64,000 bases of DNA from an uncultured Bacteroidales bacterium (GTDB lineage: Bacteria; Bacteroidota; Bacteroidia; Bacteroidales; Bacteroidaceae), in assembly GCA_945787885.1 (NCBI GenBank), contig CALZJF010000005.1, positions 29,313-93,312 on the forward strand. The letters run 5' to 3'. Numbering within the stretch: position 1 is the first letter of the stretch; each line of letters starts with the position of its first letter. Positions 52,491 to 61,501 of the stretch are shown piece by piece. The translations under genes and the position numbers were made by a program. Below the pieces are notes generated by a model. It did not search any database. It saw nothing but the letters and a program-made list of their open reading frames with translations, and was not told the DNA's origin.

Positions 52491-53372
52491 CTACAGCATC
52501 ATCTGCGGATGCTTGTCGGCACAGATTTCGCCGATGCGCCGCGCACAACGTTCCATGAGCCATTTCGGGGTGGAGGTGGCACCGCAGATGCCCACACTGT
52601 CCGCCTCTGCGAACCATTCTTCCTGCAGTTCCCCGGCATCTTCGATATGGTGTACGCGCTCATTCCTCCTGCGGCAAGCCTCGAATAGCACGCGGCCATT
52701 GCTGCTCTTCTTGCCAGCCACGAAGATCACCACGTCGTGGTGTTGCGCAAAGGCTTCGATGCCCGACAGCCGCCCTGCCACACGGCGGCAAATCGTGTCG
52801 GCATAATGAAATTCGGCAGGAGGCTGTATGTGGGTCGTCAGATATTCCACGATGGCGTGCAGCCCTTCCACCGACTGGGTGGTCTGTGAGAAGAGGTAGG
52901 TGGAGCGCCGCAGGTCAATCTGCCGCGCCTCTTCAATGCTCGCCACCACGATGGCATGGCCGTCGGTCTGCCCCACGAGTCCGAGCACCTCGGCATGGCC
53001 GGGCTTGCCATAGATGACGATTTGCGCCTCGGGGTGTTCATCATACACCTTCTTGATGCGGCGCTGCAGTCCGAGCACTACGGGACACGTGGCGTCAATC
53101 ACCGTGATGCCCTGTGCCTGCGCCTGCGCATACGTGGCAGGAGGTTCGCCGTGGGCGCGCAGCAGCACTTTCGCGTTGTGCAGCTGTCCGAAGGTGGCAT
53201 GGTCTATCATCTCCAGCCCCATCTCTCGCAGACGGTCGCACTCGCGCCCGTTGTGGACGATGTCGCCCAGACAATAGAGCCGCCCGTCGGCTGCCAGCTC
53301 TTCTTCCGCCTTCTCAATGGCAGTGGTAACGCCGAAGCAAAAGCCTGAATCGGCATCAATTTCTATTTTCAT
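52491..53372 (-). CDS. ispH: 4-hydroxy-3-methylbut-2-enyl diphosphate reductase
   Basis: Last step of the MEP isoprenoid route, an iron-sulfur enzyme that makes IPP and DMAPP. From the ATG at 53370-53372 it has 293 residues. The three cluster cysteines are in SGFCFGVTTAIEKAEE, DATCPVV and GICGATSTPKWLME; the catalytic region has RAHGEPP and the conserved NGRVLFE-type SSNGR segment. It begins 29 bases after the porQ stop. A cmk gene often lies between porQ and ispH in related genomes, as I recall, but is missing here. Confidence 0.95.
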   Translation of the reverse strand: MKIEIDADSGFCFGVTTAIEKAEEELAADGRLYCLGDIVHNGRECDRLREMGLEMIDHATFGQLHNAKVLLRAHGEPPATYAQAQAQGITVIDATCPVVLGLQRRIKKVYDEHPEAQIVIYGKPGHAEVLGLVGQTDGHAIVVASIEEARQIDLRRSTYLFSQTTQSVEGLHAIVEYLTTHIQPPAEFHYADTICRRVAGRLSGIEAFAQHHDVVIFVAGKKSSNGRVLFEACRRRNERVHHIEDAGELQEEWFAEADSVGICGATSTPKWLMERCARRIGEICADKHPQMML

Positions 53373-53401
53373 AACCATAGTTTCTGAAATTATCAGACAC
53401 G

Positions 53402-54382
53402 TCAGAAATTCACTGACAGGTTTCCCATCAGCGAATTGGTGGCCTTGTGGTATCTGGCCCATGCCAGCCCGATGCTGAAGCGCCGCAGATTGAGTCCGGC
53501 TCCTGCCGAGAGTCCTGCCATCCGGGCCTTGCCCGCAGCCTGCAACTCATAGGCACGGCGGAAATTGTAGCCCAGAGCGAGCCACATATTATCGCGCGGA
53601 CGTATCTCAACGCCTGCCACGAGGTGGTTCAGCAGCAGGCGGCCCGTGCCCATCTTCTCGTCGTCGCCCGTCGGCAGATAGTCGCTCTTCTTCCATCGCG
53701 TCAGGTCAGTGAGCGTCACGCTGAATGCCACGGGCAGATGTGCCAGGCTCTGCGTCATGCCCAGCTGCAGATTGTAGGGCACTCGCTCCACCACGCCGTC
53801 GTACGTCTTCAGCTGTGCGCCGACATTGCGCATGGCGAGCGAAAGGCTCAGCCCCTTCTCCTCATTCAGATAGTTCAGACCGAGGTCCACGGCTATGGCT
53901 GCCGCGCTGTAGTCGGCTATGCGCGAATAGTCGAACTTGAGATTCGCGCCTCCCGCCCAGCGGTCAGAGAAGAGATAGGAATATCCCACGCCGAAAATCA
54001 TGTCCTTCGGTGTGAATTGCCCCATCAGGTTGCCCGAGGCGTCGCGTTCGTCCATCTCTCCGAAGCCCATGTATTGCAGATAGGCAGCTCCCGTGTGGCG
54101 GTCGCCGAATGCCATGGCATAGTGTGCGCCCATCCATTTCGCCCCGTCGGCATAGTTCATGAACTGCAAATCCAGGCTGCGGTCATTCGCCGAAGCCAGC
54201 ATGGCAGGATTCTGCAGTCCGATGCTTGCCATCTCGTCGCTCGTGGAGATATTCTCTCCTCCCAGTGCGGCAAGGTGTGCTGATGCAGGCAGCGTCAGCA
54301 CGCGCATGGCCGAACTCTCCCCCTGCGCATGGAGCAAGTGGCAAAAGCAGAAACAAAGGGCGAGAATTAGTATTTTTTTCAT
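53402..54382 (-). CDS. porQ: Type IX secretion system protein PorQ
   Basis: 326 residues from the ATG at 54380-54382, signal peptide 1-19 (...HLLHAQ). The mature part begins with the PorQ pattern: VLTLPASAHLAALGGENIS, followed by GLQNPAML and FMNYADGAKWMGAHYA, then outer-membrane-like beta strands (GVGYSYLFSDRWAGGANLKF) to a terminal LMGNLSVNF. PorQ is an outer-membrane component needed in the type IX system of Porphyromonas. Other components are not in this window. Divergent from tonB with promoter elements close together. Several secreted proteins here carry tails that fit this route. Confidence 0.88.
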   Translation of the reverse strand: MKKILILALCFCFCHLLHAQGESSAMRVLTLPASAHLAALGGENISTSDEMASIGLQNPAMLASANDRSLDLQFMNYADGAKWMGAHYAMAFGDRHTGAAYLQYMGFGEMDERDASGNLMGQFTPKDMIFGVGYSYLFSDRWAGGANLKFDYSRIADYSAAAIAVDLGLNYLNEEKGLSLSLAMRNVGAQLKTYDGVVERVPYNLQLGMTQSLAHLPVAFSVTLTDLTRWKKSDYLPTGDDEKMGTGRLLLNHLVAGVEIRPRDNMWLALGYNFRRAYELQAAGKARMAGLSAGAGLNLRRFSIGLAWARYHKATNSLMGNLSVNF

Positions 54383-54402
54383 TTTCACATTCAAATAATG
54401 CC

Positions 54403-54442
54403 ACAAAATTACGACATTATTTGGAAAACCTCTGTACTTTTG
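54403..54442. promoter_or_regulatory. Divergent promoter elements for porQ and tonB
   Basis: TAATTTTG on the minus strand (54403-54410) for porQ and TACTTTTG on the plus strand (54435-54442) for tonB. The -33 matches are weak on both sides. The plus-strand element lies inside the upstream extension of the tonB frame, which favours the ATG at 54548. Confidence 0.55.
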
Positions 54443-54547
54443 CACCACAACCCTCTGAAAAGAAGGCTTCCACCGCCTCCTATCAGCCGAAAACGCCGCG
54501 ATGAGTTGTCAAATGTTGCCCCAGTTTTTATTGCTGCGGGGCACGAC

Positions 54548-55366
54548 ATGCTGCCACTGCCTGAAATGAAAGATTCCGACCTCTACAGCCGAGCTTGGTG
54601 CGACATGGTCTTTGAAGGCCGCAACCGTGCCTATGGTGCCTACGTCCTGCGTCGCAATGCAGGGCGCAGATACCGTTTTGCCATGATGGTCGTGGGGGGC
54701 GCATTCGTCGTGATGGTGGTGCTGGTGCTCATCGCAGGCTTCTTCACCCAGCGTGCCATGAGTCGGTTGGCGGAAGAGGTGCAGCACGTGGTTCATCTTG
54801 AGCCGCTGCGCGACCCGGAAGAGCATTACGTGGCTGCCGGACGCCGTGCCCGGCCTCACGCCGCGCCCGATGCGGTGGAGGAGCAAGTGCCGGAGGTGAC
54901 CGACGAGCCATTGGCAGAGCCCCAGCCTCCTGCGCCCGTCGGCGTGAAAGGGCCTGACGATGGTGCCTTCGAGGAGGAGACGACGCTCGAAGACCAAGCG
55001 GCGGACCACAATCAGGGGGAGGAGGAGCTGCCCACAGAGGGGCCGCAACTGATTCCGACGGAGGCTGTGCAGGAAATGCCCGTGTTTCCCGGTGGCTTGC
55101 AGGCGTTGATGCAGTTTCTCGATGAGCACTGCCGATATTCTGACCGTGCCATCCGCAACCGTCTGGAGGGAGATGTCGAGGTGAGCTTCATCATCGACAC
55201 GGCGGGCAACGTAGTCGAGCCGGAAATTACGAAGTCGCTCCACCCCATTCTTGACCAAGCCGTGCTGCAAGCCGTGAAGGAAATGCCGCAATGGCGACCG
55301 GGAACGATGCACGGGAAACTGACTCCCACGCGCATCACCGTGCCCGTGCATTTCCAACTGCGATAG
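54548..55366 (+). CDS. tonB: TonB-type energy transducer
   Basis: 272 residues from the ATG at 54548; the open frame extends back to 54398 but that part contains the promoter. Residues 7-30 (DLYSRAWCDMVFEGRNRAYGAYVLR in part) are the Bacteroidota TonB N-terminus; a membrane helix follows (about 39-62). The middle is an acidic Pro/Glu-rich periplasmic linker, and the last 90 residues are the TonB C-terminal domain (FPGGLQALMQFL, SFIIDTAGNVVEPEI, PQWRPGTMHGK, ITVPVHFQL). It energises TonB-dependent receptors such as the one at 41189-43654. A strong terminator follows. Confidence 0.92.
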   Translation: MLPLPEMKDSDLYSRAWCDMVFEGRNRAYGAYVLRRNAGRRYRFAMMVVGGAFVVMVVLVLIAGFFTQRAMSRLAEEVQHVVHLEPLRDPEEHYVAAGRRARPHAAPDAVEEQVPEVTDEPLAEPQPPAPVGVKGPDDGAFEEETTLEDQAADHNQGEEELPTEGPQLIPTEAVQEMPVFPGGLQALMQFLDEHCRYSDRAIRNRLEGDVEVSFIIDTAGNVVEPEITKSLHPILDQAVLQAVKEMPQWRPGTMHGKLTPTRITVPVHFQLR

Positions 55367-55436
55367 GGGCGGACTCCGCTTTCGGCAGGGCGCGAGGCAT
55401 GTCCCTGCGTTTCGCTGCTGCTTCCGACGGACTATC

Positions 55437-55490
55437 ATGCCAGAGCCATGCGCACACATTGCGGCGCGCATGGCTCTGGCATTTTTTTGT
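55437..55490 (+). terminator. Intrinsic terminator of tonB
   Basis: 17-bp perfect arms ATGCCAGAGCCATGCGC (55437-55453) and complement (55466-55482), then TTTTTT. Confidence 0.93.
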
Positions 55491-56291
55491 ATGGATGTTT
55501 CGCTGAAAATGGCGAGATTCGGGCTGATGAGGGCTGCGATTCAGCCAGGCGCGCCTGCGGTTTTTCACTGAATTTAGATTTTCAGGCTCCCGATTTCGTT
55601 AATGTTCCATAATTTTTCAAGCCTCAATCGTCATTTTCACGTCTTTTTCTCCCTCGGAAATCCCTGTTTTTGCAGGCTTCGCGTGTGCCACGGAGGTGAA
55701 AACACTGAGCTTCGCAGTGCTTCCACTGAACTTCGCAGTGCTTCCACAGAGCTTTTGCCTCAAAAATGACCATTTCGCCACCCAAAAGTGGTCAAATTGC
55801 CACCCAAAAGTGGTCACTTTTCCCCCAATAAGTGATTAGTCTTCAGCAAAATTTTCAGTCGGAGACAACGGAAAACTGGAAGGAAACAGCGAAAAACGAG
55901 GAAAATACGGCGATGTTGAAGCCAAAACTGGGGGAACGCCTCGGCACTTTCTCGCCAAAACGCCTGTTCTGCCCACCATTTTCTCTGTTTTCGGAGGCAA
56001 CCCCGGCATGAATTTCTGCTTTTCGGGCGTTAAAGGATGTTAATCCGCATGGTCCGCCCTCCGCAGTCTCAAAGAGCGCGGACGATGCAAGGCCAAGGGC
56101 TGGCGGTTTGCGCAGGAGAGAGGCAAGCGCGGTCAGCGTGATGAGGAACGCGCAGAGGGGGGGGGAGGATAATTTAATTGGAGGGACGACGCGGCTCATG
56201 AGGATAAGAGAAAGACAAAAAAAACTTCGCAAGCCGAAATGACAGAGAGATTTCAACGTGCGAAGGCTACGAGAGGAAATGAGTATCAGGA
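55491..56291. other. Gene-free region after tonB
   Basis: 800 bases. It holds family C repeats (55756-55843) and little else: a G9 run near 56157-56165, and a 133-codon minus-strand frame (55855-56256) with no recognisable motif, low-complexity start and no promoter, which I do not call. Confidence 0.45.
55756..55843 (-). repeat. Family C repeats, 22-bp units
   Basis: The cleanest copy of the family. On the minus strand TGACCACTTTTGGGTGGC recurs at exact 22-base steps (two near-identical units), flanked by one degenerate unit on each side. Confidence 0.85.
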
Positions 56292-56543
56292 TTAAGCATC
56301 GTCAGATGAGTGGTCGTCGCTTGATTTGCTATCGTCACTTAAATTACGTTTATTGCTTGGCTTAAAGTAAGAAAACATTCCTGAAATTTCTGTCAGCAAT
56401 TCAATAATTTTACACGCACAAAACAAAATCAGCACAACAAGAACATATATCAAGAAACCTACGAGAACAAAATTTACGATAAAACAGGGTAAATTGTAGA
56501 AAACAATATCGCCTAACTTGTTTATAATTTCATGGAATAACAT
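56292..56543 (-). CDS. Small AT-rich membrane protein, unknown
   Basis: 83 residues. Residues 17-50 are a long hydrophobic stretch (one or two membrane helices), followed by a short helix and a Ser/Asp-rich tail (SDDSKSSDDHSSDDA). The base composition is clearly lower in GC than all neighbours. A -7 element TATATTTG lies at 56567-56574, 24 bases upstream of the ATG, supporting expression. No homologue recognised. Low GC and isolation suggest a recent arrival, perhaps with the structured region at 56640-56790. Confidence 0.45.
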   Translation of the reverse strand: MLFHEIINKLGDIVFYNLPCFIVNFVLVGFLIYVLVVLILFCACKIIELLTEISGMFSYFKPSNKRNLSDDSKSSDDHSSDDA

Positions 56544-56566
56544 GGCCGTTTGGATTTATAACGCTG

Positions 56567-56574
56567 CAAATATA
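56567..56574 (-). promoter_or_regulatory. -7 promoter element of the small AT-rich ORF
   Basis: TATATTTG on the minus strand, leader about 17-20 bases. Confidence 0.5.
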
Positions 56575-56639
56575 GTATATATAACGGAGAGGATAGGGAT
56601 GAATTGGTGAAAATTTGAAAAAAATTGCATAAAGAGCAG

Positions 56640-56790
56640 AGATAGTACTCTGTAGATTGTGTGGGTGCCAAAGCGACACCCCGCACGATCGCGCCCTGAA
56701 AGGCAACATATTAAATAGTTTTGGTTATACATGCTCGCGGACGGGAGTGTTACCCCCCCCATAATGGTGCTGCCTTTACAGGGCGCAACT
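56640..56790. other. Structured intergenic segment before the RND gene
   Basis: Two inverted repeats. GTGTGGGTG and CACCCCGCAC form a short hairpin (56659-56686). GCGCCCTGAAAGGCA (56690-56704) pairs with TGCCTTTACAGGGCGC (56770-56785) with one bulge, enclosing about 65 bases that include ACCCCCCCC (56751-56759). Whether it acts as RNA or DNA is unknown. Confidence 0.5.
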
Positions 56791-56943
56791 AATCAAAACG
56801 CTATATCGAACATACTAAAACAGGGGCGCAACCGTGCGGCTGGAAGGGGCATTTGGGCTGCACATCAGGCAGGAATGGCTGGAACAACGCCCCTCGCCCA
56901 CGGGCATTGCCATGATTGCAATCCGTTTGCAGAAGAATGGGCG

Positions 56944-56951
56944 TAACTTTG
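56944..56951 (+). promoter_or_regulatory. -7 promoter element of the RND-TolC gene
   Basis: TAACTTTG, 28 bases before the ATG at 56979; no good -33 at standard spacing. Confidence 0.5.
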
Positions 56952-56978
56952 CAGGCAGCAAAAGAAAAACCTCTACTT

Positions 56979-59900
56979 ATGTTTCAAAAAATCCTGCGGT
57001 TTTCCATCCGCAACAAACTGACGGTGGGCATACTGACTGTCGTGCTCATCGTTTGGGGTGTGTGGTCGCTGATGCAATTGCCGTTCGACTCCACCCCGGA
57101 CATCACCACCAATCAGGTGTCCATCATCACCCAAGCTCCCTCCTTGGGAGCGGAAGAGGTGGAACAGTACGTCACGACGCCCATTGAGCGTGCCATGGCA
57201 AACATTCCCCGCGTAGAAGGGCGACGCTCCACTTCGCGCTCTGGACTGTCGATAGTCACCCTCGTCTTTGACGATGACGCCGACATCTATTGGGCACGCG
57301 AGCTCGTCAATCAGCAACTCCGCGAGGCTGAAGACGTGTTGCCAAAAGACCAAGCTACCGTGGGGCTCGCTCCCATCACGACGGGACTGGGCGAGATTTA
57401 CCACTACACCCTGCGCACGAAGCCGGGCTACGAGGACCGCTATTCGCTGACCGAGCTGCGGGAACTGCAGGACTGGGTGGTACACAAACAGCTCAGCGGA
57501 ACGCCGGGCGTGGCAGAAGTGAGCGGATGGGGCGGATATGTGAGGCAGTATGAGGTGGCAATTGACGCTGACCGCCTCAACGCGCTGGGCATCACCATCC
57601 CTGAATTTTACCGGGCACTGGCAGACAACAACTCGAATGCTGGCGGTAGCTACATCGAACGCTATAGCAATCAATATTTCATCCGGGGTTTAGGACTCGT
57701 GAGCAGTCTGGACGACATACGGAAGATTCCCGTAGCCTACGCCAACGGGCACCCCGTGCTGGTGCGCGATGTGGCAGAGGTGCGCTTCTCGCATGCCAAC
57801 CGCTACGGTGCCGTCACGCGCAATGGTGAGGGCGAAGTGGTGGCGGGCATTGTGCTCATGCTCAAGGGCGAAAACTTCCAAGAGGTGAGCAAGAGGGTGA
57901 AGGAGCGGCTGGCGAAGATTCAGGAGTCGCTGCCGGAGGGCGTCGTCATCGAACCCTTCATTGACCGCACGGACCTCGTCGATCGCGTGACGCACACCAT
58001 CGGCCGAAACCTCATAGAAGGCGGACTCATCGTCATCTTCATCCTCGTCTTGTTCTTAGGCAACTGGCGGGCTGGGCTGATCGTGGCTTCCGTGATACCA
58101 CTGTCAATGCTCTTCGCCTTCGGCATGATGCACCAGACGGGCGTGAGCGGCAACCTCATGTCGCTCGGAGCCATCGATTTCGGCCTGATAGTAGATGGGG
58201 CGGTCATCATCGTAGAGGCAGTCGTCGCACATATTACGATGAAATACACGGCATCGGGGAAAATGCTGACGCAGAAGGAGATGGACCATGAGGTGTTCGC
58301 CGCCTCATCGCGTATTCGGCAGAGTGCTGCCTTTGGCGAAATCATCATCATGATGGTCTATCTGCCGCTGCTCTCGCTTGTGGGCATCGAGGGCAAGATG
58401 TTCCGCCCGATGGCACTGACCATATTCTATGCCATACTCGGAGCCTTCATCCTCTCGCTCACCTACGTTCCCGCTGCCAGCGCACTCTTCCTCAGCAAGC
58501 GGACGGAGCACAGGGAGAGCTTCTCTGACCGACTGATAAACGCACTGCAACGACTCTACGACCCCGTCATCCACTTTTCGCTGCGCTGGAGCAAGACGCT
58601 GATAGCTGCCATGGTGGCCCTGTTCGGCGCAAGCCTCCTGGTGTTCCGAACGATGGGCGGCGAGTTTATCCCGACTCTGGAGGAGGGCGACTTGGCGGCT
58701 CAGGTGAGCATGGCGCAGGGCACCTCGCTGGGGCAGATGACGCGAACGATGTCTGACGCGGAGAGGATACTGATGAAATTTCCTGAGGTGAAACAGGTGG
58801 TCACGCGCATTGGTTCGGCAGAAATCCCCACTGACCCTATGCCCGTGGAACGCGCGGACATGCTCATCGCCCTGCATCCGAAATCCACTTGGACCACCGC
58901 CTCGACGACGGAAGGCCTGCAGCAAGCCATGAGCAAGGCGCTGAAACTCCTGCCAGGCGTGGATGTGGAGATGACGCAGCCCATTCAGATGCGCAACAAT
59001 GAGCTTATCACGGGTATCAAGCAGGACGTGGCCATCAAAATCTATGGCCCTGACCTCGATGTGCTGAGCGAACAGGCAAAACACCTGGCAGACCTGATAC
59101 GCCATATACCGGGCATCAGCGAACCCTTTGCCGAGAAGGTGAACGGACTGCCGCAGATTCAGGTGCGCTACAACCGCGACCGCCTGGCGCAATACGGCGT
59201 GGACATTGCCACGGCGAACGATGTGCTGGAGACGGCATTCGTGGGGAAAGAGGCGGGCTACGTGTTTGAAAACGACCGCCGCTTCGACCTCGTCCTACGT
59301 CTGGACGGCGCAAAACGCAATGACATCGAGACGCTCGAAGGCCTCTTCCTGCCTACGGCGGGGGGGACGACGGTGCCGCTGACGCAGGTGGCGGAGGTGA
59401 CGTTTGCCAGCGCGCCATCGCAAATCACGCATGAAGAGGGGAGCCGACGCATCTACGTGGGCTTCAACATCGAGGGGCGCGATGTGCAGAGTGCTGTGGA
59501 GGAGATTGAAGAGGTCATACGCGAAAAGGCTCACCTCCCTGCGGGCTACTACTACACCTTCGGCGGCGAGTTTCAGAATCTGCAAGAGGCCACGCAGCGA
59601 CTGATGGTGGCCGTACCCATCGCCCTCGCCCTGATTCTCATCCTCCTCTTCGCCACGCTGAAGAGCCTGCGCGAGACGCTCTTCGTCTTCTCTGCCATTC
59701 CGCTCTCTGCCATCGGCGGCATCATGGCACTATGGAGCCGCGGAATGCCGTTTAGCATCTCGGCAGGAGTGGGCTTCATCGCACTGTTTGGCGTGGCGGT
59801 GCTCAATGGCATCGTGCTCATCGGCCAGTTCAATCAGCTGGAGCGCGAGGGAATGACCGATGTGCAGCAGCGCATCCTGACAGGCTGCCGGCACAGGTTG

Positions 59901-61454
59901 CGCCCGGTGTTGATGACGGCACTCGTGGCTTCCATCGGTTTCCTGCCCATGGCCATCTCGAACGGCGATGGCGCGGAGGTGCAGCGACCGCTCGCCACGG
60001 TGGTCATCGGAGGTCTCGTCACGGCCACGATTCTCACCCTCATCATCATGCCTGCCATCTACAAGACGTTTACGCCGCCTTTCGCCCAGCGCAAGATGCG
60101 CCCCACCAAAGGCACACAGCAGGCTGCCGACTCATCTATATATATATATAACGAAGACGATATGCACAGCGAAGAAGGAACACCCGCAACTCCGAAGGGG
60201 AACGCCTCGCCTTCCGCCCTCATCCTGCTCGCCGCCCTGCTCTGCCTGCCTGCTACGGCTCTGGCGCAGCAGGCTGCCGAGCCTCAACGCATGACGCTCG
60301 AAGAATGTCTGGACGTGGCGGCAGCACAAAACCCTGACCAGCGCATAGCCGAACTGATGGTGGAGAAGGCGCGACGACTGGAGGCCACGGCATACGATAT
60401 GGCCAACACAAGCATTGCCCTACGACAAGAACCGACGGGAGGCGGAGGACCGGAGAATGGCATCAACTTCAGCCAAGAGTTTGACTTCCCCACGCTCTAC
60501 GCCAAGCGGCATCAGCTCATGAAAGCTCAGACGGCACTGGAGACTTCACGCCATGAACTCTCGCTGGCAGAGTTGCAGCGCGACGTGGCACTGGCCTACT
60601 ACGAACTGGCACGGACGCTCGACCGCCAGCAACTCTTGCTGCGGCAAGACACGCTCTACGCGGAATTTCTGCAAAAGGCAGAATCGAAGGTGCGCCACGG
60701 CGAGGCTTCGCGATTGGATGCCCTGAACGCACGGACGCTCCGACGCGACAACCGTCTTCAGATGGAGCAGGCGGAGGCCAACGCCTTGGAGGCGATGCTG
60801 CGACTGCAACTCCTGCTGGGAACGACACAGCCCGTGCTCCCCATCGTAGCGAAGGGGATGCCCGAACGCCCTGCAACGGGGGCGGAGATGCGGATGGACG
60901 AACACCCCATGCTTGACGTCTGCCTTTCGACGATGGAGGTGGGACGGCGGGAACTGAACGTGGCGAGGCATGAATTTCTGCCGAACTTCAGCGTGGGCGT
61001 GACGGCGCAGGCGGTCATTCATGGCTTCAACCCCTATCACGTAGATCGTTCTAAATTTCAGCCTGGCAACTTCATGGGCTTCGAGGTGGGCATCGGCATT
61101 CCGCTCTTCTACGGGGCGAAACGGGCACGCCTGCGGGCGGCGAAGACGGCACTCGCCATCGCCGAGGCTGAGCAGCAACGCGCGCAGCGCACACTGCAGG
61201 CTGAACGCACCACGGCACGCGCCAAGACCGAAGAGGCGTGGAAACGGCTGAAGGCTTACAACGATGAATATCTGCCCGAGGCCCGCGAAACGGAACGTAT
61301 GAGCCGGGGGGCTTACGCGGCTGGCGACATCGGCATGGCGGAACTGACGCTACACCTCACGACAGTCTGCGACACGGAACTGCGATACAACGATGCTTTC
61401 TACGACTATCTCTGCGCACTGGCGCGAGAGAGTTTCCTCTTTGCCGAACCCTGA
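56979..61454 (+). CDS. CusA/CzcA-type RND metal efflux pump fused to TolC-like channel
   Basis: 1491 residues. Residues 1-1050 are a heavy-metal RND pump: first helix FSIRNKLTVGILTVVLIVWGV, porter domains, then IDFGLIVDGAVIIVEA (helix 4 with the conserved Asp), and the last helices ending LIIMPAIYKTF near 1030. From residue 1062 a second start-like segment appears (MHSEEGTPATPKG... followed by a hydrophobic core ALILLAALLCLPATALAQ, a signal peptide in form), then a TolC-type outer-membrane factor to the end. A (TA)7 tract (60137-60150) codes SIYIYN at the junction. RND-TolC fusions are known in Bacteroidota, but an internal signal peptide and a dinucleotide tract raise the chance of a recent or switchable join. 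The start at 56979 was chosen over 56916 by the promoter and the FQKILRFS motif. Confidence 0.85.
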   Translation: MFQKILRFSIRNKLTVGILTVVLIVWGVWSLMQLPFDSTPDITTNQVSIITQAPSLGAEEVEQYVTTPIERAMANIPRVEGRRSTSRSGLSIVTLVFDDDADIYWARELVNQQLREAEDVLPKDQATVGLAPITTGLGEIYHYTLRTKPGYEDRYSLTELRELQDWVVHKQLSGTPGVAEVSGWGGYVRQYEVAIDADRLNALGITIPEFYRALADNNSNAGGSYIERYSNQYFIRGLGLVSSLDDIRKIPVAYANGHPVLVRDVAEVRFSHANRYGAVTRNGEGEVVAGIVLMLKGENFQEVSKRVKERLAKIQESLPEGVVIEPFIDRTDLVDRVTHTIGRNLIEGGLIVIFILVLFLGNWRAGLIVASVIPLSMLFAFGMMHQTGVSGNLMSLGAIDFGLIVDGAVIIVEAVVAHITMKYTASGKMLTQKEMDHEVFAASSRIRQSAAFGEIIIMMVYLPLLSLVGIEGKMFRPMALTIFYAILGAFILSLTYVPAASALFLSKRTEHRESFSDRLINALQRLYDPVIHFSLRWSKTLIAAMVALFGASLLVFRTMGGEFIPTLEEGDLAAQVSMAQGTSLGQMTRTMSDAERILMKFPEVKQVVTRIGSAEIPTDPMPVERADMLIALHPKSTWTTASTTEGLQQAMSKALKLLPGVDVEMTQPIQMRNNELITGIKQDVAIKIYGPDLDVLSEQAKHLADLIRHIPGISEPFAEKVNGLPQIQVRYNRDRLAQYGVDIATANDVLETAFVGKEAGYVFENDRRFDLVLRLDGAKRNDIETLEGLFLPTAGGTTVPLTQVAEVTFASAPSQITHEEGSRRIYVGFNIEGRDVQSAVEEIEEVIREKAHLPAGYYYTFGGEFQNLQEATQRLMVAVPIALALILILLFATLKSLRETLFVFSAIPLSAIGGIMALWSRGMPFSISAGVGFIALFGVAVLNGIVLIGQFNQLEREGMTDVQQRILTGCRHRLRPVLMTALVASIGFLPMAISNGDGAEVQRPLATVVIGGLVTATILTLIIMPAIYKTFTPPFAQRKMRPTKGTQQAADSSIYIYNEDDMHSEEGTPATPKGNASPSALILLAALLCLPATALAQQAAEPQRMTLEECLDVAAAQNPDQRIAELMVEKARRLEATAYDMANTSIALRQEPTGGGGPENGINFSQEFDFPTLYAKRHQLMKAQTALETSRHELSLAELQRDVALAYYELARTLDRQQLLLRQDTLYAEFLQKAESKVRHGEASRLDALNARTLRRDNRLQMEQAEANALEAMLRLQLLLGTTQPVLPIVAKGMPERPATGAEMRMDEHPMLDVCLSTMEVGRRELNVARHEFLPNFSVGVTAQAVIHGFNPYHVDRSKFQPGNFMGFEVGIGIPLFYGAKRARLRAAKTALAIAEAEQQRAQRTLQAERTTARAKTEEAWKRLKAYNDEYLPEARETERMSRGAYAAGDIGMAELTLHLTTVCDTELRYNDAFYDYLCALARESFLFAEP
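60137..60150 (+). repeat. (TA)7 tract at the RND-TolC junction
   Basis: Fourteen bases of perfect TA alternation inside the reading frame. Loss of one TA would create TAA right after the tract, ending the RND part and leaving the ATG at 60162 to start a separate TolC-type protein. Confidence 0.9.
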
Positions 61455-61501
61455 AATGAGCAAGCAAAACATAAGAGTCAGCTTCATATCTTCTGATTAT
61501 C

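Noticed and set aside
55855-56256. 133-residue minus-strand frame after tonB
   Set aside because: No promoter, no recognisable domain, and sequence like the surrounding non-coding DNA.
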